Origin: Acanthosoma haemorrhoidale
Taxonomy: Eukaryota; Arthropoda; Insecta; Hemiptera; Acanthosomatidae
DNA length: 64,000 bases
Direction of reading: 5' to 3'
NCBI GenBank assembly: GCA_930367205.1
Contig: OV884011.1
Coordinates: 125,383,910 to 125,447,909, forward strand
Shown here: positions 11,987-24,285 of the stretch, piece by piece
Position numbering within the stretch: the first letter of the stretch is position 1
How the letters are laid out: every line of letters starts with the position of its first letter
Position numbers and translations under genes: made by a program
Notes under the pieces: model-generated
The model's input: the letters and a program-made list of their open reading frames with translations, nothing else
What the model was told of the DNA's origin: nothing
Database searches by the model: none

Positions 11987-12291
11987 ATGAACGGTAAAGA
12001 CGTTATCTTCTACCCGCCGAAGGAGGTTTCCTCCTTGGCCTACGTCTCCGATCTTGCCGAATACCGAAGGATGTATAACGAATCCCTCGAGGATCCGGAG
12101 AAGTTCTGGGGTGAGATCGCCAAACAGTTTCACTGGGAAGTGCCCGCCGGCAACTTCTTCTCCTACAACTTCGACATGACACAGGGCCCGGTGTTCATCC
12201 GATGGATGGAAGGTGCCACTACCAACATTTGCTACAACCTCCTCGACAGGAACATCAGACTGGGGCATGGCGACAGGATTGCCTTCTACTG
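11987..12291 (+). CDS. AcCoAS: Acetyl-CoA synthetase, first coding exon
   Basis: Acetyl-CoA synthetase (ACSS2 type, cytosol/nucleus) joins acetate, ATP and CoA to acetyl-CoA. This exon encodes the N-terminal 101 residues plus two bases of codon 102. In order I see an initial segment with PPKEVSSLAYVS, a helix with EYRRMYNESLEDPEKFW, then AKQFHWEVP, YNFDMTQGPVFIRWMEG, and the family hallmark GATTNICYNLLDRN, ending in HGDRIAFYW. These follow the N-terminal domain of insect and vertebrate ACSS2 closely, without gaps or stops. The exon ends inside the Trp codon at TG|GTGAGT; the TGA read by a naive frame is part of the intron donor. The catalytic adenylate-forming motifs lie in later exons and are not visible. 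GC content and codon use contrast sharply with the flanks. Confidence 0.93.
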
Positions 12292-12297
12292 GTGAGT
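12292..12297 (+). other. Splice donor of AcCoAS exon 1
   Basis: GTGAGT directly follows the coding segment and agrees with the donor consensus. It splits the Trp codon after its second base (phase 2). No matching acceptor plus AcCoAS-like exon was recognised downstream. Confidence 0.85.
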
Positions 12298-14545
12298 CTG
12301 AAATATTTGATTATTTCTGATGGAGTCGAAGTTACCTAATTGAACCAAATCTTTGTTGTTGTTAGACGTGTTCGTATATGTAGTATTTATTAGATTAAAT
12401 CATAGCTATGCAAACTGATGAAACTACACAATATTATTAGATAAAAAGTCATTTTCAACGTTTTCAAATTAAACTGATTTGAGTTCGCGAATTTTTAACA
12501 AGGATCAAGTTTGACCGAAATTGGTGTTTCGCGCCACTTTCACGGATTGGTTTCCTTTGTTTTTATATCGATCTTTCAGCTAAAAAAAGAAGCAATATCA
12601 CGCACAGTGCCTCCCTGGCCAGTTTAAATCGTTTAGAGGCATGTCAAAAAAAATTAATTTAGAAATTAAATTGGACTGTTTCCTTAATCATGAATCATGA
12701 CAGATTATTGTAATATTACACCGATTTGATGGAGAACGAGCTCAAAAGTAAAAGAAAGAAATTTACCGAAGGTTTAGAGTTAACTGTACCTTTAACTGAA
12801 TTTCTTTTTTTCACCAGTATGACTGCATGTGTCTATTCGTCATCGTGAGTCTCCTGCTCAAGCTAGACATTAAATTTTATGTGGTTGTCAAATTTGATGT
12901 TGGGAAGAAATGAAAGATATAGCCAACACTATAAAAAACACATTTGCCTATAATTTTAGCATCGAATTAAACATATCAACGAGCTGATTAACTATAATTA
13001 ATTATTATTTTGTTTTTTCAAATTACAGTTACAAAAATTCATTCCAATGTTAATAATATCGTGTACGCAACTTTAGCTTAGCCTGTGACTCTTTTTTAGA
13101 AGCATGCTTCTTGGAATGGAAGTTTCAAATCAAGCCCTGACGATGCTAAAAATAAAAATTAACCCACTTCACTTTAGTGAAAAATAATGAACGATTATTA
13201 ATAAAACGAATTAATAGTGACAAAATATCAGTTTTCTATGATGTTGAGTAGGGTATTTAATCAAAGATATAAAATATGCATTAGAGCTCAAGTATACTAT
13301 AATAAAACTGTCAGTTAAATGTCAATCTGTCATCAATTTCTATTAACATTTTTTTACAATCCGACTTTCGTATAGAGGAATGGTACGTTCTGATGAGTAA
13401 TCTTCAAAAGGTAAAATTAAAAGCACCCTTATGAAAAATTAGTTAATTTTAATTAAAAAATAAAAACATACATATTTACCTAGGTAGGGTATCAAATTAA
13501 AGGTATTAATGTCCTGATTAATAATTTATGTCAGGGCTTTTGTGAGATATTATTACAAAATGTCCTTAAAACTGTCAATCAATTCAAAGTACAGCGATAA
13601 ATGAACACTTAATTCTGTGGTGGAACACTCTTCACTTGACATTTTTTTTTCCAACTCGTTCAACATCAACTAAGTAATTATTCTAGTTTTCTCAGATTTC
13701 TTTGTACTATTTTTTTTTAGTTTGTATGCGGTTTAAGTTTCTATTGTTTTTTTTTTTTCGGTATTGCATTTATATTTTAATTTGAAATCCTCCCATTGTA
13801 TCCCATCACAGCAGAAATTGTTATACAAGGGAAGCATATGCAATGATTCTGTGACACATTCTCTCTCAAGTCATCAAATTGTATAGAACTCATCTCTAAG
13901 GTTATCGTTTAGGAGTGAATAACAACCCTTGTTCCTATGAGAACGTCACATCTTCCTTCATTAATGTTGTACATATTTTAGTTGGAGGTAGGATTTTTAG
14001 TCGTCTTTTTATTGTTGGAACATTCAATAAATCAGGCGGTGCATAATAATAAACAAGTGTTTACAAACTTGATCTAAAGTAGCTTGACTGCTTATACATA
14101 TTTAAAAACCTGGCCTACTATTAAAGCCGAATTTTTATTCATCTGACATCAAAAATGTTGATAGCTACTAAAGTTTCTAGTAGGAAAGTGGTGAATTGCT
14201 TTCTGAAGTTCTTTAATGTTGAAATTTCTTTTTTCCCAAGGATTATCCACTAAAGCCAATTAGGGTTTCCGTATTTATGTAAAAACAAATGCAAGTATTA
14301 TAAGTGTCTAATCATACTTACTAATATCTTTCAAAATCATTCATTCTTGCGAAATGGATGGCTTGATCAATCCGGGTACTAGTTGTCTTTTACCTCAGAG
14401 TACTGACCTTCGGTAGACTTTCTACCGGCTTGCGACTTTCTGTTTGATAGTGATTGGAATTGACATGCAAGATTATTTTAGAGCGTTTATTAATTATATA
14501 AATACAACGATTTAATGCTACTAGAGTGAAAGGCGTTGATACCTA
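12298..14545 (+). other. Presumed AcCoAS intron 1, first part
   Basis: AT-rich sequence without coding pattern; poly-T runs at about 13640-13650 and 13745-13758. I looked for an exon 2 (the conserved stretch leading to the first CoA-ligase helices) and did not find one. Confidence 0.5.
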
Positions 14546-14587
14546 TTGTCATCGCTAGGTAACTAAACAGTTACCTCACAATGACAA
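14546..14587. repeat. Two-tier perfect hairpin
   Basis: TTGTCAT (14546-14552) pairs with ATGACAA (14581-14587), and inside it AGGTAACT (14557-14564) pairs with AGTTACCT (14569-14576) around the loop AAAC. Four unpaired bases on each side (CGCT and CACA) separate the two stems. It could be a tiny foldback element or joined terminal repeats; the function is unknown. Confidence 0.75.
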
Positions 14588-14929
14588 GATAGCTTATTTC
14601 GTTTTCCACGTTTAGACATTCTTTGAACACCCAGTTAAAAATATGGATTATTGTTTTTAATGGGTATGATTTTTTTCCAGTATGTATAGACAACAAATGC
14701 TGTATCTCCTAATAGTCGCAACATTACTCGGTACAGGCACGACGTTGTAATTGCAACCAGTGCTGGCTGGCGAGGCAGATAAAGATGGCTGGTAAGGTCA
14801 AATTGTCTGGATGACCAACTTACCAAATATCTTTCTCCTATCCTTTTTATTTCTATCTCATTTGTGTCTCTGAGATCATTCTTAAATTTATAAATTCTAT
14901 TTTAGCTTTTCACAGATATGTTATCACTC
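14588..14929. other. Spacer, nothing recognised
   Basis: AT-rich sequence between the hairpin and the next retroelement relic. No motif stands out. Confidence 0.4.
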
Positions 14930-15560
14930 CCAACGGATTCTCTATGCTCTCTTTGAATCAAGTCTTTACACCTTGCCCCCTCCTCCAATCGGATCATATT
15001 AGATGGTGACCTAAACATCGTTTTTCCTCAACAATTCCCAGATATGCACTTTCTAGAAAGCCTTTCCCTTTGTATCCATATAATGCCACCACTCATACTA
15101 ATAACTCAGATTTCTGGATATATTTCTTTCTTTATTGACTCCCCAGGAAATATAATTTCCCCCTTTCAACTCTCTGTGCCTTTCCTGACGGCTGATGATC
15201 TCATTTCCTTTGAATACAATTTATGTAACACCTCCCCATCTTAGAAACATCAGCTACCTTAACCTCAACTCTCTAAACGCCGAGAACATTCAAACTGCTG
15301 CAGATACGATCTAATAGGACCCCATATATTCCTTTACCTTTATTGATCCTTTGGCTAATTTCCTTACTGCAAACCTCCTTGCCATTCTTAACAAGCATGA
15401 TCCTATCAATACTTTTCGAGGCCGTCGTCCCCGCCTCTCTTTGGTTGACTCGAGAAATAAAATACCTAACTAGTCGTCAGAACGCTGCCAGAAGATAGTT
15501 CATCAACATCATCCATTGATCTGCAATACATCACTATCCTATGACCACACTATCATGACT
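14930..15560 (+). pseudogene. Non-LTR retrotransposon relic, endonuclease to linker region
   Basis: On the + strand, ILDGDLNIVFPQ at about 14998-15030 resembles the GDFN box of the apurinic-type endonuclease that nicks target DNA. In a different frame at about 15240-15470 follows RNISYLNLNSLN, then FIDPLANFLTANLLAILNKH and INTFRGRRPR. This matches the linker between endonuclease and RT in CR1/Jockey-like elements, which typically reads DKHAP.....FRVKRP. Stops and frame changes show decay. The RT is not recognisable after about 15560. The pyrimidine-rich coding strand differs from the surrounding sequence. Confidence 0.5.
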
Positions 15561-15749
15561 CCACATAAAAACTGTCAACGATGGGATTTTGGAACATTGC
15601 CGTCGGCTGTTTTGAATCATTCATCTTTCCTTTGGTTTCCTTGTATTGTTGCTGCATTACGTGTGGACCAGACTGGATATCCACTCGACTTCCTCTTTAA
15701 CAAAAATTATTATTTTTCCTTTCAACCTTCTTTGTTCTTAAACTAGTGT

Positions 15750-16261
15750 AGGATAACAATGGATTTTTTTTTTTTAAACAGGCAGAAAAAGAAATTATAA
15801 GGATTATAATCTAGGACATTTATATCATAAACATACTACAATGACATATTAATATAATAAGCAACGTAAATATAATTATGTCTTAAGATTGAAATTTCTT
15901 ACGACCTTCGACGACGATCTTTGACTTTGTAAATAGTTGACCTCTTATAGTTCTGAATTTTGAAGGACGCCTGCTGACATTATATTTCAAGTTCATGACG
16001 GCACAACACGTCTACGTGTGTTATAAACGCTAATATAGATTTCTGAAGAGCCATTATAAACTTTTGATGCGGTTTACAGTCTAGTTGATATCTACACAAT
16101 ACAAGTTGTATTATATACGCTATATTTCTTTCGTCCCTCAATTTTTACGCTATTTTATATTATTTAATCCTTTACGGATTAACTTTAGTCTCGTAAAATC
16201 TGCGAGCAATTCTGTCTTGTTTTAATTATTTAACGTATCATGAAGCCTATTTTTTTGATTC
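15750..16261. other. AT-rich spacer
   Basis: A poly-T run at about 15764-15775 is followed by unremarkable AT-rich DNA up to the next retroelement copy. Confidence 0.5.
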
Positions 16262-17529
16262 CGAGTTTTCTGTTCGGAAAATGCTATCATTCCGTACGAG
16301 CAGACAGGTTTTCAGGCTCATCTGAGTACAGAACATCCGCTTGTGAAGGTACAGACAGAAGCCACCCTCGGTTTCAACAAAAGAATAGAGCAACTGATGT
16401 GATCTCGTTGGATTACACGCAGGCTTTTGACTCAGTGTCTCACGGGATGCTGTGCCTACAGGCTTCGTTCATGAAGAACAGATCGGTGAGGGTACGGGTG
16501 GGTGATTGCCTCTCTAATCCATTCCCTCTGACTTGTGGAGTTCCTCAAGGTGCGGTTCTGTCTCCGGTTCTTTTCAACATGTAGACATCTGAAATTGTTG
16601 GGACAAACTATAAGATAGCTACTCTAATCGCTTTCGCCGACGACTTTGCGGCTTACAGCACAAAGAGCTCTTACACAGGCCGAGTCAGTTTGTAACGTTA
16701 TCAGTGACAGACTGGGCATGTTAAATATCAGTGTAAACGCCGGGAAGACCGACTGCGTAATCTTCTCCCTCCAAAAGGGGAAAAAATCCTTGCCAAAATC
16801 GTATAGCATAGGAGGACAAGAGAACTCACCAGCTTTCTCAATGCACTATCTAAGTATAAAAATGGATAGGCATCTCCATTTCTCTACTCATTTTAGTAAT
16901 AAAATAGAAAAAGTACGACAAAGGTCTTACCGGCTATCGCACTTGCTAACTTCACCCAACCTGTCGCTTCGTCTCAAATTGATGATATATAAATGTGTCC
17001 TCCGGCCAGCTCTGCTGTACGGTGCCCCGCTATTTACCCACTTGACTGACAATACAACCAAATGTCTCCTACATTTCCAGGATGGGATCATGCGAAAAGT
17101 GGTCCGACATACCTCTCTCGAGAGGTTGAAGAACGCTATCCTGCACCCGTTGCTTGGTTGAGACACATTAAGTTTGTTGACTCGTTGCTGCACCTGACAA
17201 ACCCAGTGTTTAACACTATGACCCCACCACCCCTCCTGCATCGATGGCAACGGACTCTCGGGGAAAAATTAGGTTAAGAATTAGTATGTAAGTTAGTTTT
17301 TAGGGTTGATCAAAAAGGTGAGCTTCATCACCTTTATTAGTCAGTTTAGTCCAGTCACGAATAATGTATATCATTATACTTGTTTATTCATTATATCATT
17401 TTTATAAAATAACAAAACCTGTATATGATGTAGCGATGCTACAGGAAATACAAAAATAATTTGTAAATAGATTCGCCTGAGGATCTATAATTATCTGTAA
17501 ATTTAAAGGGGCTATGTAAGAAAAAAAAA
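16262..17529 (+). mobile_element. Jockey-like family A, copy 1 (5'-truncated, dead)
   Basis: The copy holds the central and C-terminal RT of ORF2 plus the 3' UTR. Visible are ISLDYTQAFDSVSHGML (about 16405), CGVPQGAVLSPVLFN (about 16535), the catalytic FADD (IAFADDFAAYS, about 16630-16660), LNISVNAGKTDCVIFS (about 16715-16760), YLSIKMDRHLHFS (about 16850) and RLKLMIYKCVLRPALLYG (about 16970-17020). Breaks include a TAG at 16582 and a frame change near 17070. A 3' UTR of about 240 bp with the hairpin TGTAGCGATGCTACA (about 17431) ends in a run of nine A at 17521-17529. The same family recurs at 20396-22461 and, more complete, at 28435-32600 on the other strand. Confidence 0.88.
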
Positions 17530-20395
17530 TGAAGCCTTTTTATTTTATTTTATTTATCCTCGTTTTATTAATTATGAATTTTAACCAATTATGAAAATTA
17601 ATGTTTTTTAGAAAAATTCTTTATTCTGGGATTTATATTCTCTAAAAGGTACAAATCAATAAACCTATCTCTGGCTAAACAAAAAATTTGGGGAAAAATA
17701 ATTAAATAAACAGTATACCTCAAATCAGAAAACATCATCCAAGAATTTGTTTAAATACAAAAAAAGTGTAATACACAATTAAATTAAAAAAAAAAGAACA
17801 AGGAAAAAAATACCAAAGATTAATCCTTTACAGTGTTGTACCTATGGGTTATGATCAGCAATGTTAAATGATAAATAATGAGAAAAAAATCAAACTAATG
17901 TATGTTTAGAAAGTAAAGAATAATTCATTATGATATCCACTGACTATAAAGTACATTAAAGTCCTGTCCGATTTTAGTAATTACGATGTAATATAAATAG
18001 AAGGTTTATTAAGAAAAGATCATTGACCTTACTCAACAACGAGACGAATGTGCATTTCAGGAATCGTCTGCGATAATAGTGTTATTTAATATAGCCGTAT
18101 CGCTTAGCACAAAATAAATAAGATAGTGAATAAAAAATATTAGTCTTTGACACTTGCAAATTTTTTTCTTGGCTGGATTACTTGGTTCCGAACGTTGGAT
18201 TGTAGTTAGAATGTATATGTGAACGATGTTTTTGGGTGATATAATTAGGAATGGTGTAGGATTATTTTTCTAAGTCAGTTTAGTAGATTGATGCCTGATC
18301 ATAATCCCAGGTTCGCAAACTAATGCTAAATTACACCGACTCAAATACGAGCGTGTTCGGTAGAAATACCGTTACTCAAAAGATCATCAGTTCAGGAACA
18401 AACGCCATCCTTCGTCTAGTCAGTGCTACATTTATTGTTACTTCTAGTCTACTTACTATAGAACTTATAATACGACACATTATTATGAGTGCTATTTTTT
18501 TATGCATCAATCACTATTCCCTTTTTAAAGTCGTAATCCCGCTCACAAATAATCTAAAAGAATATCACATATTCCACAAGAATAAGTGTGCAAAGTTAGC
18601 TAAGTTCTTTTCTACTGGTGTTGGTGGATTACTCCACGTCAAATCAACAAATATAAAGTGAATTTTGAACACTCTAGATTAATATGATATATAAACATTT
18701 CTAAGGTTAAATGACCAATACCATATATTCACAATCTTGGTAGAAAAATGGCGATTAATATAACTTATAACAAATTTATACTCAGGTAAATTTCATGAAG
18801 AAAAAAGTTCTATGAAAGAACGTTAAGCATATGTCTTATTATTTATTTTCTTAATTTTTTTTTTGCATGACATTTGTTCTGAAGCGTGATCCTTAAATGT
18901 TGCAGGATGCAGGATAAATAAATTTTTGGAAAGTGTGTTTTTTGTCGCTGTTTCATCTAAACATAGTGATGCATATGGATTTTTTTTGTTATTCAGCAAT
19001 AAATATTATTATGTAAAAATTAAATTGTACGGAATACCCTTAGCTCGCTATAACTTAATCATTTGCAAGTTAATTTTCACTATGAAGTATTCGACAAAAA
19101 AAGAACACCTTCTGTAAAGCTCCCTATTTTCATCAGTTTTGCAATCTTAGTTGTACAACTTGCAGATTTATTGGTTTGTTATTCGGTTTCCTTCTCATAC
19201 ATGAATAAAAATTCTTCAGAGGAGTTTTTTTTTTTTAATATCTAGATATAACGGTCTACCACTTCAGTTGTAGTCCATGTTTAATATATTTAGGTGAGTA
19301 CAGAACTGATTTATGTTTGGTACATTCATACCTGGATAGGGCAAATTTAATTTTAATGAATAAAAAATAACGAATGAATAGAATTGATGTGTTATTCGCA
19401 ATTATCAATGAAATGTTTATTCCCTATTCGCATTGAACAAATAATTATTTGTATTATTCGGATAAATTTTATTTGTTGATTTGTATTCTTCATTCAAAGT
19501 ATTGTAATTTCTTCATTATTCGAATAATTTATTCTGTTTTTATATAGTTTCTTCTGAAAGCAGAAACTTTGTTTATGATAAATATTGCACTCGCAGTTGT
19601 TCAAGATTTTCCATTTTAAATTATATGTTTTATTTTTTAAATGGATTAATTACAACTTACCAGATTATTTACTTTAACAAAATTAATTTTTTGTAAAATA
19701 TATATATTAATTTATCCTTAGATTTCTGTAATTAATTTTTTCTTGCTCTCCTGGAAAACTTTCAAATAACGAGTATAAAATAATAAATTACAAAAAAAGA
19801 AGCAAATATACAAATAACTAAAATTAACTAATATGTAACAAATAACAAATAAAGAATACAAATTTCTTCGTTAGTTATATTTGGATAAATTTCAATTCGA
19901 ATAATGTCCAACTATACTACTGCTATACATACTTTACTATGTAAGTACGCCTATGATGATAAACAGCTGGTTTCGAATGCCGAGGAAACAGTGGTTGGCT
20001 GACATGGTCCGTTTCTTGGTCTCTACTGAGATACCGTAGACATACGTCACCTGTACGTACTTAAAGTAGACATCTAACGGGACATGCTAAGATATATAGA
20101 AATCGAAATAACTCTCCTGCCATTTTTATAAGGTTTTTCTGCTGACACCAAGTAAATTGTCTTCACTGAACAAACCAACGATTAGTGAGACCTAACCATG
20201 TGGCCGACGCTTTGAGGGCAGAAAATCCTCCTGAATAGTTTGAGCCTCCTATTATGTTTATGTTGTTGGCATTGGCAAGAAAGTGGATCGTTTAATTGAA
20301 AATAGTACCTCTTTTGTCGATTCCCGACTCTAGGATTTTCAAAGTATAAAAGGGTTAAATAAACAAACTCAGCCAACCATCCCGCAAATTCGTGG
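17530..20395. other. AT-rich DNA with low-complexity tracts
   Basis: Open frames here (for example 18323-18661, 112 codons) lack any motif and have background composition, so I do not call genes. At about 19360-19560 and 19740-19915 the sequence is rich in ATTCG/CGAAT words and may be a decayed AT-rich transposon, but I could not define matching termini. Confidence 0.45.
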
Positions 20396-21297
20396 CTTGA
20401 TGAGGAATTGGAAGCCGGCGACGTGGCACGAACGGCTTCGTTACTTACATAGCGATCACCGTAAGTTTTGGAAGCTCCTTCCAAGGAGGAAGAAGGAATC
20501 AGGTGTCCCTCTACCAGTCTGATGTCGATGGCGACACACTTCGCACAGTGGAAGAACAGGCGAAAGTACTCGCCGACAACTACACCGCGACAACGCCACT
20601 AAGACAGGTAACTACCACGAACCTCAGCAGCTGGAGTCAGGACAGAACTGCGTTTGTCTCCCTGAAGCAGCTCGAGTCGATACTTCGTCGTTGTCAGGCA
20701 AACCGAGAAGCACCAGGGCACGACGGAGTGCTAACTGTATTGCTGAAACAGCTGCCGAGGAGAGGATTGCCCAACTCGTTAACCTGTACAATTCATGTAT
20801 CAGGTTAAGATACCACCCAACAGCGTGGAAACAAGCTATCTCGTTCCGGAAGCCCGTAAATAAAGAGAGAGGCCACCCAGACCACTATCACCCGATCAGT
20901 CTCCTCCCTCACATGGAGAAGACACTCGAAAATATTTTACTGAACTACCTGAAGGAGTTCTGTTTGGAAAATTCCATCATTCCGTACGAGCAGAGTACAG
21001 AACATCCGCTCGTGAAGGTACAGACGGAAGTCACCCTCAGTATCAACTAGAACACAGCAACAGCTATGATCTTGTTGGACTGCACTCAGGCTTTCGACTC
21101 AGTGTCCCACGGGATGCTGTGCCGACAGGTATGCGACTGGAAATGCCCAGAGCAGTTATACACCATGTTGGTTTCTTTATTGGACAGAACGGTGAGGGTG
21201 CGGGTCGGCGATTGCCTCTCTAACCCATTCCCAGGTTATACATCAGTGTGAACGCTGGGAACAACGACTGCGTAATCTTCTCTCACCAAAAGGGGGA

Positions 21298-21776
21298 TGT
21301 AGCGACCGCTAACTACATAAGATAAATCAGCCTATACTCTATTGCACATATATTGTAAGCAAAAGTAAAATAACATGAACTAAATGTATTATAAACAAAT
21401 ATAAATCATTGTAAATGTGTTAAGCAATAAAAGACGGAAGCCAACTAAATAACACGAGAAGGGTCACCAGCTGTCAATCATAAACAGTCATAAACATAAA
21501 CAACCCTTTTGCAGCCTCTACCCTCCAGGGGTCGGGTAATCAGGCGGCGGTCGCGGTTCATCGCCACATGTGTGGAAACCCAATCGCCGGCGTAGGCCCT
21601 TGCAGCCCTCTCAGAGAGGGTACTTAAGCCAGGGCTCCTGGCTCTGTTAATTAGTCTCTCGTGACCTTTACTCGTTGACGCTTAGTTTCTGCTCGAACTC
21701 TGAAAACTTGACTAGTTCTTTATGAAAAACCTCTGTACCTCTTCTCTTGAACATAGTGCATTGTCGGGGTACCCTC
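21298..21776 (+). mobile_element. LTR-like insertion (solo LTR) in Jockey copy 2
   Basis: The segment begins TGTAGCGACCGCTAACTACA and interrupts the RT reading; Jockey sequence resumes at CTCTACCCATTTTAG. Its first 50 bp recur at 56887-56939 (minus strand), proving a repeated family. It contains AATAAAAG (about 21427), a GC-rich middle, and an end with AACATAGTGCATTG that resembles AACATAGTGCACTG in the LTR-like region near 50780. It has no coding capacity, so a solo LTR of a gypsy-type element is the best reading. Exact right boundary and target duplication are unclear. Confidence 0.6.
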
Positions 21777-22344
21777 TTTTCTCTACCCATTTTAGTAACA
21801 AATCGAAAAATTACGACAGAGGTCTATCGGCTTTCACACTTGGTAACTTCACTCAGCTTGTCGCTTCGTCTTAAACTGATGAAGCATAAATGTGTCTTCC
21901 GGCCAGCTCTGTTGTACGGTGCCCCGATATATACTCCCTTAACTGGACAATACAGCTATAAGTGGCCAACAATTCCAGAATGGGATTATGAGAAAAGTGG
22001 TCCGGCTCTCTCGAGAAGTTAAAGAACGCCGACCTGCACCCATTGCTTCGTCCACTGGAGACACCTCAAGTTTTTTGACTCGTTGCAGCATCTCACAAAC
22101 CCAGTGTTTAACACCTGTCCCGCATCGATGGAAACAGACTGTCGGGGAAAATTAGGTTTTTATTGATAGATGTGAGTTAGTTTTAAGTTTATGATAAATA
22201 AGGTGAGCCACATCACTTTTAATAAATTCAGTCCGTTATTGTGTAATGTTCATCGTTATACTTTTGTCCAATGTAGAACACTTATTTTTTATACTAGAAT
22301 TTGCAAAAAATGTAGCCAAGCTACAGGAAATACTATGAAGCAAT

Positions 22345-22367
22345 TTATATATATATATATATATATA
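22345..22367. repeat. (AT)n microsatellite
   Basis: About eleven AT dinucleotides within the 3' UTR of Jockey copy 2; absent from copy 1, so it expanded after divergence of the copies. Confidence 0.9.
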
Positions 22368-22639
22368 AGTATTTATATAAGCAATAGATTCGTTTGTAGA
22401 ATCTATATTCTGTACATATATGTAAATATATAAATTTGTAACAAGGGGATATGGAAAAAAACCCAATGGATTTTAGTGTAGTTAATAAATATGCGATTAG
22501 TGTAATAATTACAAATTGTTTAATGCAAGGTACGTTCACGGCATTTAAATATTAACTAGAAATAAATTCAATGTAGGCATTATTTTCATGTTATGAACAA
22601 TTTTTATGTGCTGCATAAAAAATATCCAACAGTTACGAT

Positions 22640-22716
22640 ACATTCCTATTGTAAATGTATGTGTGTAATGTATATGTGTATGTAATGTAATTATATGTAT
22701 GTAATGTATATGTGTA
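22640..22716. repeat. TGTATG/TAATG-rich minisatellite
   Basis: Imperfect repetition of TGTATGTAATGTATATGTGT words (for example 22675-22715). Confidence 0.7.
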
Positions 22717-23567
22717 CTCTCTTGTCACTGATCACTCGTCATTGATAAATGTTAAATAGATTCTCTGTTCCTACTATAAACATTAGATAGTACTGCTGAC
22801 TTGCCTTGACTGAGAAACCGTTTGGTGAATGGATCGTACGAGGGGGCGTGGCGAAACACCTGACTATCGATCCGTGTGCGCATGCGCGGGCCTAGCACGA
22901 TCGCCTTTCTACTGCTTTGTAGTTCCACCCCAGCCTTCCCAATATTTTTGCACATCGCCAGTCATAAATCTCAGTGAGGAGTAGCCCACAGGCCTGACGA
23001 GTCCTACTGGCGGGCGGGTAAAGGTCTAGAGCCCAGGGTCAACGATAAACATTTATTGTTGTATTTACTCACTCAGGTTTTGTCACGGTTCTTTCAGTTC
23101 TTTGATAAATGGTAATTTCGTTAGTCGAATAGGAGTCTAGTCCTGGTATCAGTCTCATCCGGGAATGTTATCATTTGGAATTATTAAAACTTAGCACTAT
23201 ATAACACCATGTAACTTTTAATGTTTTAAAGGTGTAATAAACAATTCAAAGTAAAACTTTAATTTCCGGTTAACCTTTGTCCCAAGTACCTAGATAAAAA
23301 GTAACAAAACGGTTAGTGACATAGGAATGCATAGAGGGCTCGAATACCCCAGGGCCCGCGACCGAACTCGCGTAACATATGATTTTTTCATATTGGATAA
23401 TTATTATTGCCTTATAAAAGGCAGATTGTAATTATTGCACAATAAAGATTGTTGTCTTGTATTCTCTCATATTGGATGAATTAGTTTTATATTTAATACA
23501 GACAAATTTGTTATTGCCGTTCCTAAATGGTGCAATAAGTACTCACGCAATCATCTACGACAGCGCG
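22717..23567. other. Mixed-composition DNA before the RAG1-like element
   Basis: A GC-rich patch at about 22830-23045 is conspicuous against the background and may be part of an unidentified repeat; it includes GCGCATGCGC (about 22879). A second small GC-rich patch lies at about 23345-23375. No coding pattern is supported. Confidence 0.4.
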
Positions 23568-23603
23568 CACTGGTTCCTAACTACGAAAAACGGGACAAAA
23601 GTC
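23568..23603 (+). repeat. Left terminal inverted repeat of the RAG1-like element
   Basis: A 36-bp repeat starting CACTGGTTCC and continuing TAACTACGAAAAACGGG. It pairs with 26600-26635 with one mismatch at its 15th base (T against G). Confidence 0.9.
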
Positions 23604-24285
23604 CATTTTTGGCACCTTCGTGGCCATAAAATGGTATTATAATTCAGTTAGAGAGGTACCTAAGGTATTCAGAACCGATGGTTTCTAAGCTCTGGTCGTT
23701 ATATTGTAAGCTCATCTACTTGAAGAAAGAGTAAGGGGTTAAGAATAAACGAGAAAATCGCGAGGAAAAGCCAAGTTTTGTAATGACGGGTAAAAGATAT
23801 TTCAAGCTTATTTTAAAATTGTCTTTCAGTGGCTTTCTTTTACAAGGCAAAAAATGAAGCTAGCACGTTATTCACACTCGGGAAAATGTAACGATAACGT
23901 GCGCTTAGATCGTTTAATATAAGAAAAATTCTAGTTTTTATACATTATTTACGCTTTTAGAAGCTTATGAATCTTCCGCTTCCACCCACTTTTTAAAATG
24001 AAGTTGATTCGTGTTCATACAAGTATGGAGAAGCGATTAAAACACAAATTAGCTGCGACCGAGTGCGACCCTTGATTCTAGATCCTTATTAGTGGAGACA
24101 AACGCGTCTGTTTATTTAAATTCTGAGTATTCGACTCGCTATTAAAAATGAAAGAAATATACCAATGTGGTCCATTCCTTGTTGATCTTCTGACTCAGTT
24201 GTTACCACCATTCTAAAGATAATTATCATGGTTTCTGCCATAAAAGGGCCGTATTTGGAGTTCGAACAAACGCAAAGGTAAGGAA
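23604..24285 (+). other. 5' region of the RAG1-like element
   Basis: No continuous frame. Codons resembling the upstream part of the transposase (SNKRKGKELSELYS, about 24262-24303) extend left of 24286, but in-frame stops lie at about 24214-24250, so the N-terminal part is lost, decayed, or on another exon. A GTAAG at about 24278 could be a remnant donor. Confidence 0.4.

Larger units (their letters stand above)
20396..22461 (+). mobile_element. Jockey-like family A, copy 2 (5'-truncated, interrupted by an LTR)
   Basis: It starts within ORF2 upstream of the RT: WHERLRYLH then DHRKFWKLL (about 20420-20480) matches the same block in the copy at 30 kb. RT pieces follow in changing frames: RRCQANREAPGHDG (about 20680-20725), HPISLLPHMEKTLE (about 20890-20930), LLDCTQAFDSVSHGML (about 21070-21120) and VRVRVGDCLSNPFP (about 21193-21230). 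At 21298 the sequence switches to an LTR-like insert, and it resumes at about 21777 (LSHLVTSLSLSLRLKLM, ALLYGAP). About 100 bp of RT around the insertion is missing. The 3' UTR carries the family hairpin (GTAGCCAAGCTAC, about 22310) and ends in seven A. Confidence 0.86.

Noticed and set aside
11978..12268. 96-codon minus-strand ORF over the AcCoAS exon
   Set aside because: Antisense shadow of a well-supported coding exon.
16927..17250. 107-codon minus-strand ORF in Jockey copy 1
   Set aside because: Shadow of the RT reading on the other strand.
18323..18661. 112-codon + strand ORF with hydrophobic stretches
   Set aside because: Background composition, no motif, no splice or poly-A context; compatible with chance in AT-rich DNA.
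19360..19915. AT-rich transposon suggested by repeated ATTCG/CGAAT words
   Set aside because: No matching termini or duplication could be defined.
23003..23040. CTGACGAG resembling a hammerhead ribozyme core
   Set aside because: No GAAA partner at the right distance and no pairing stems II and III.
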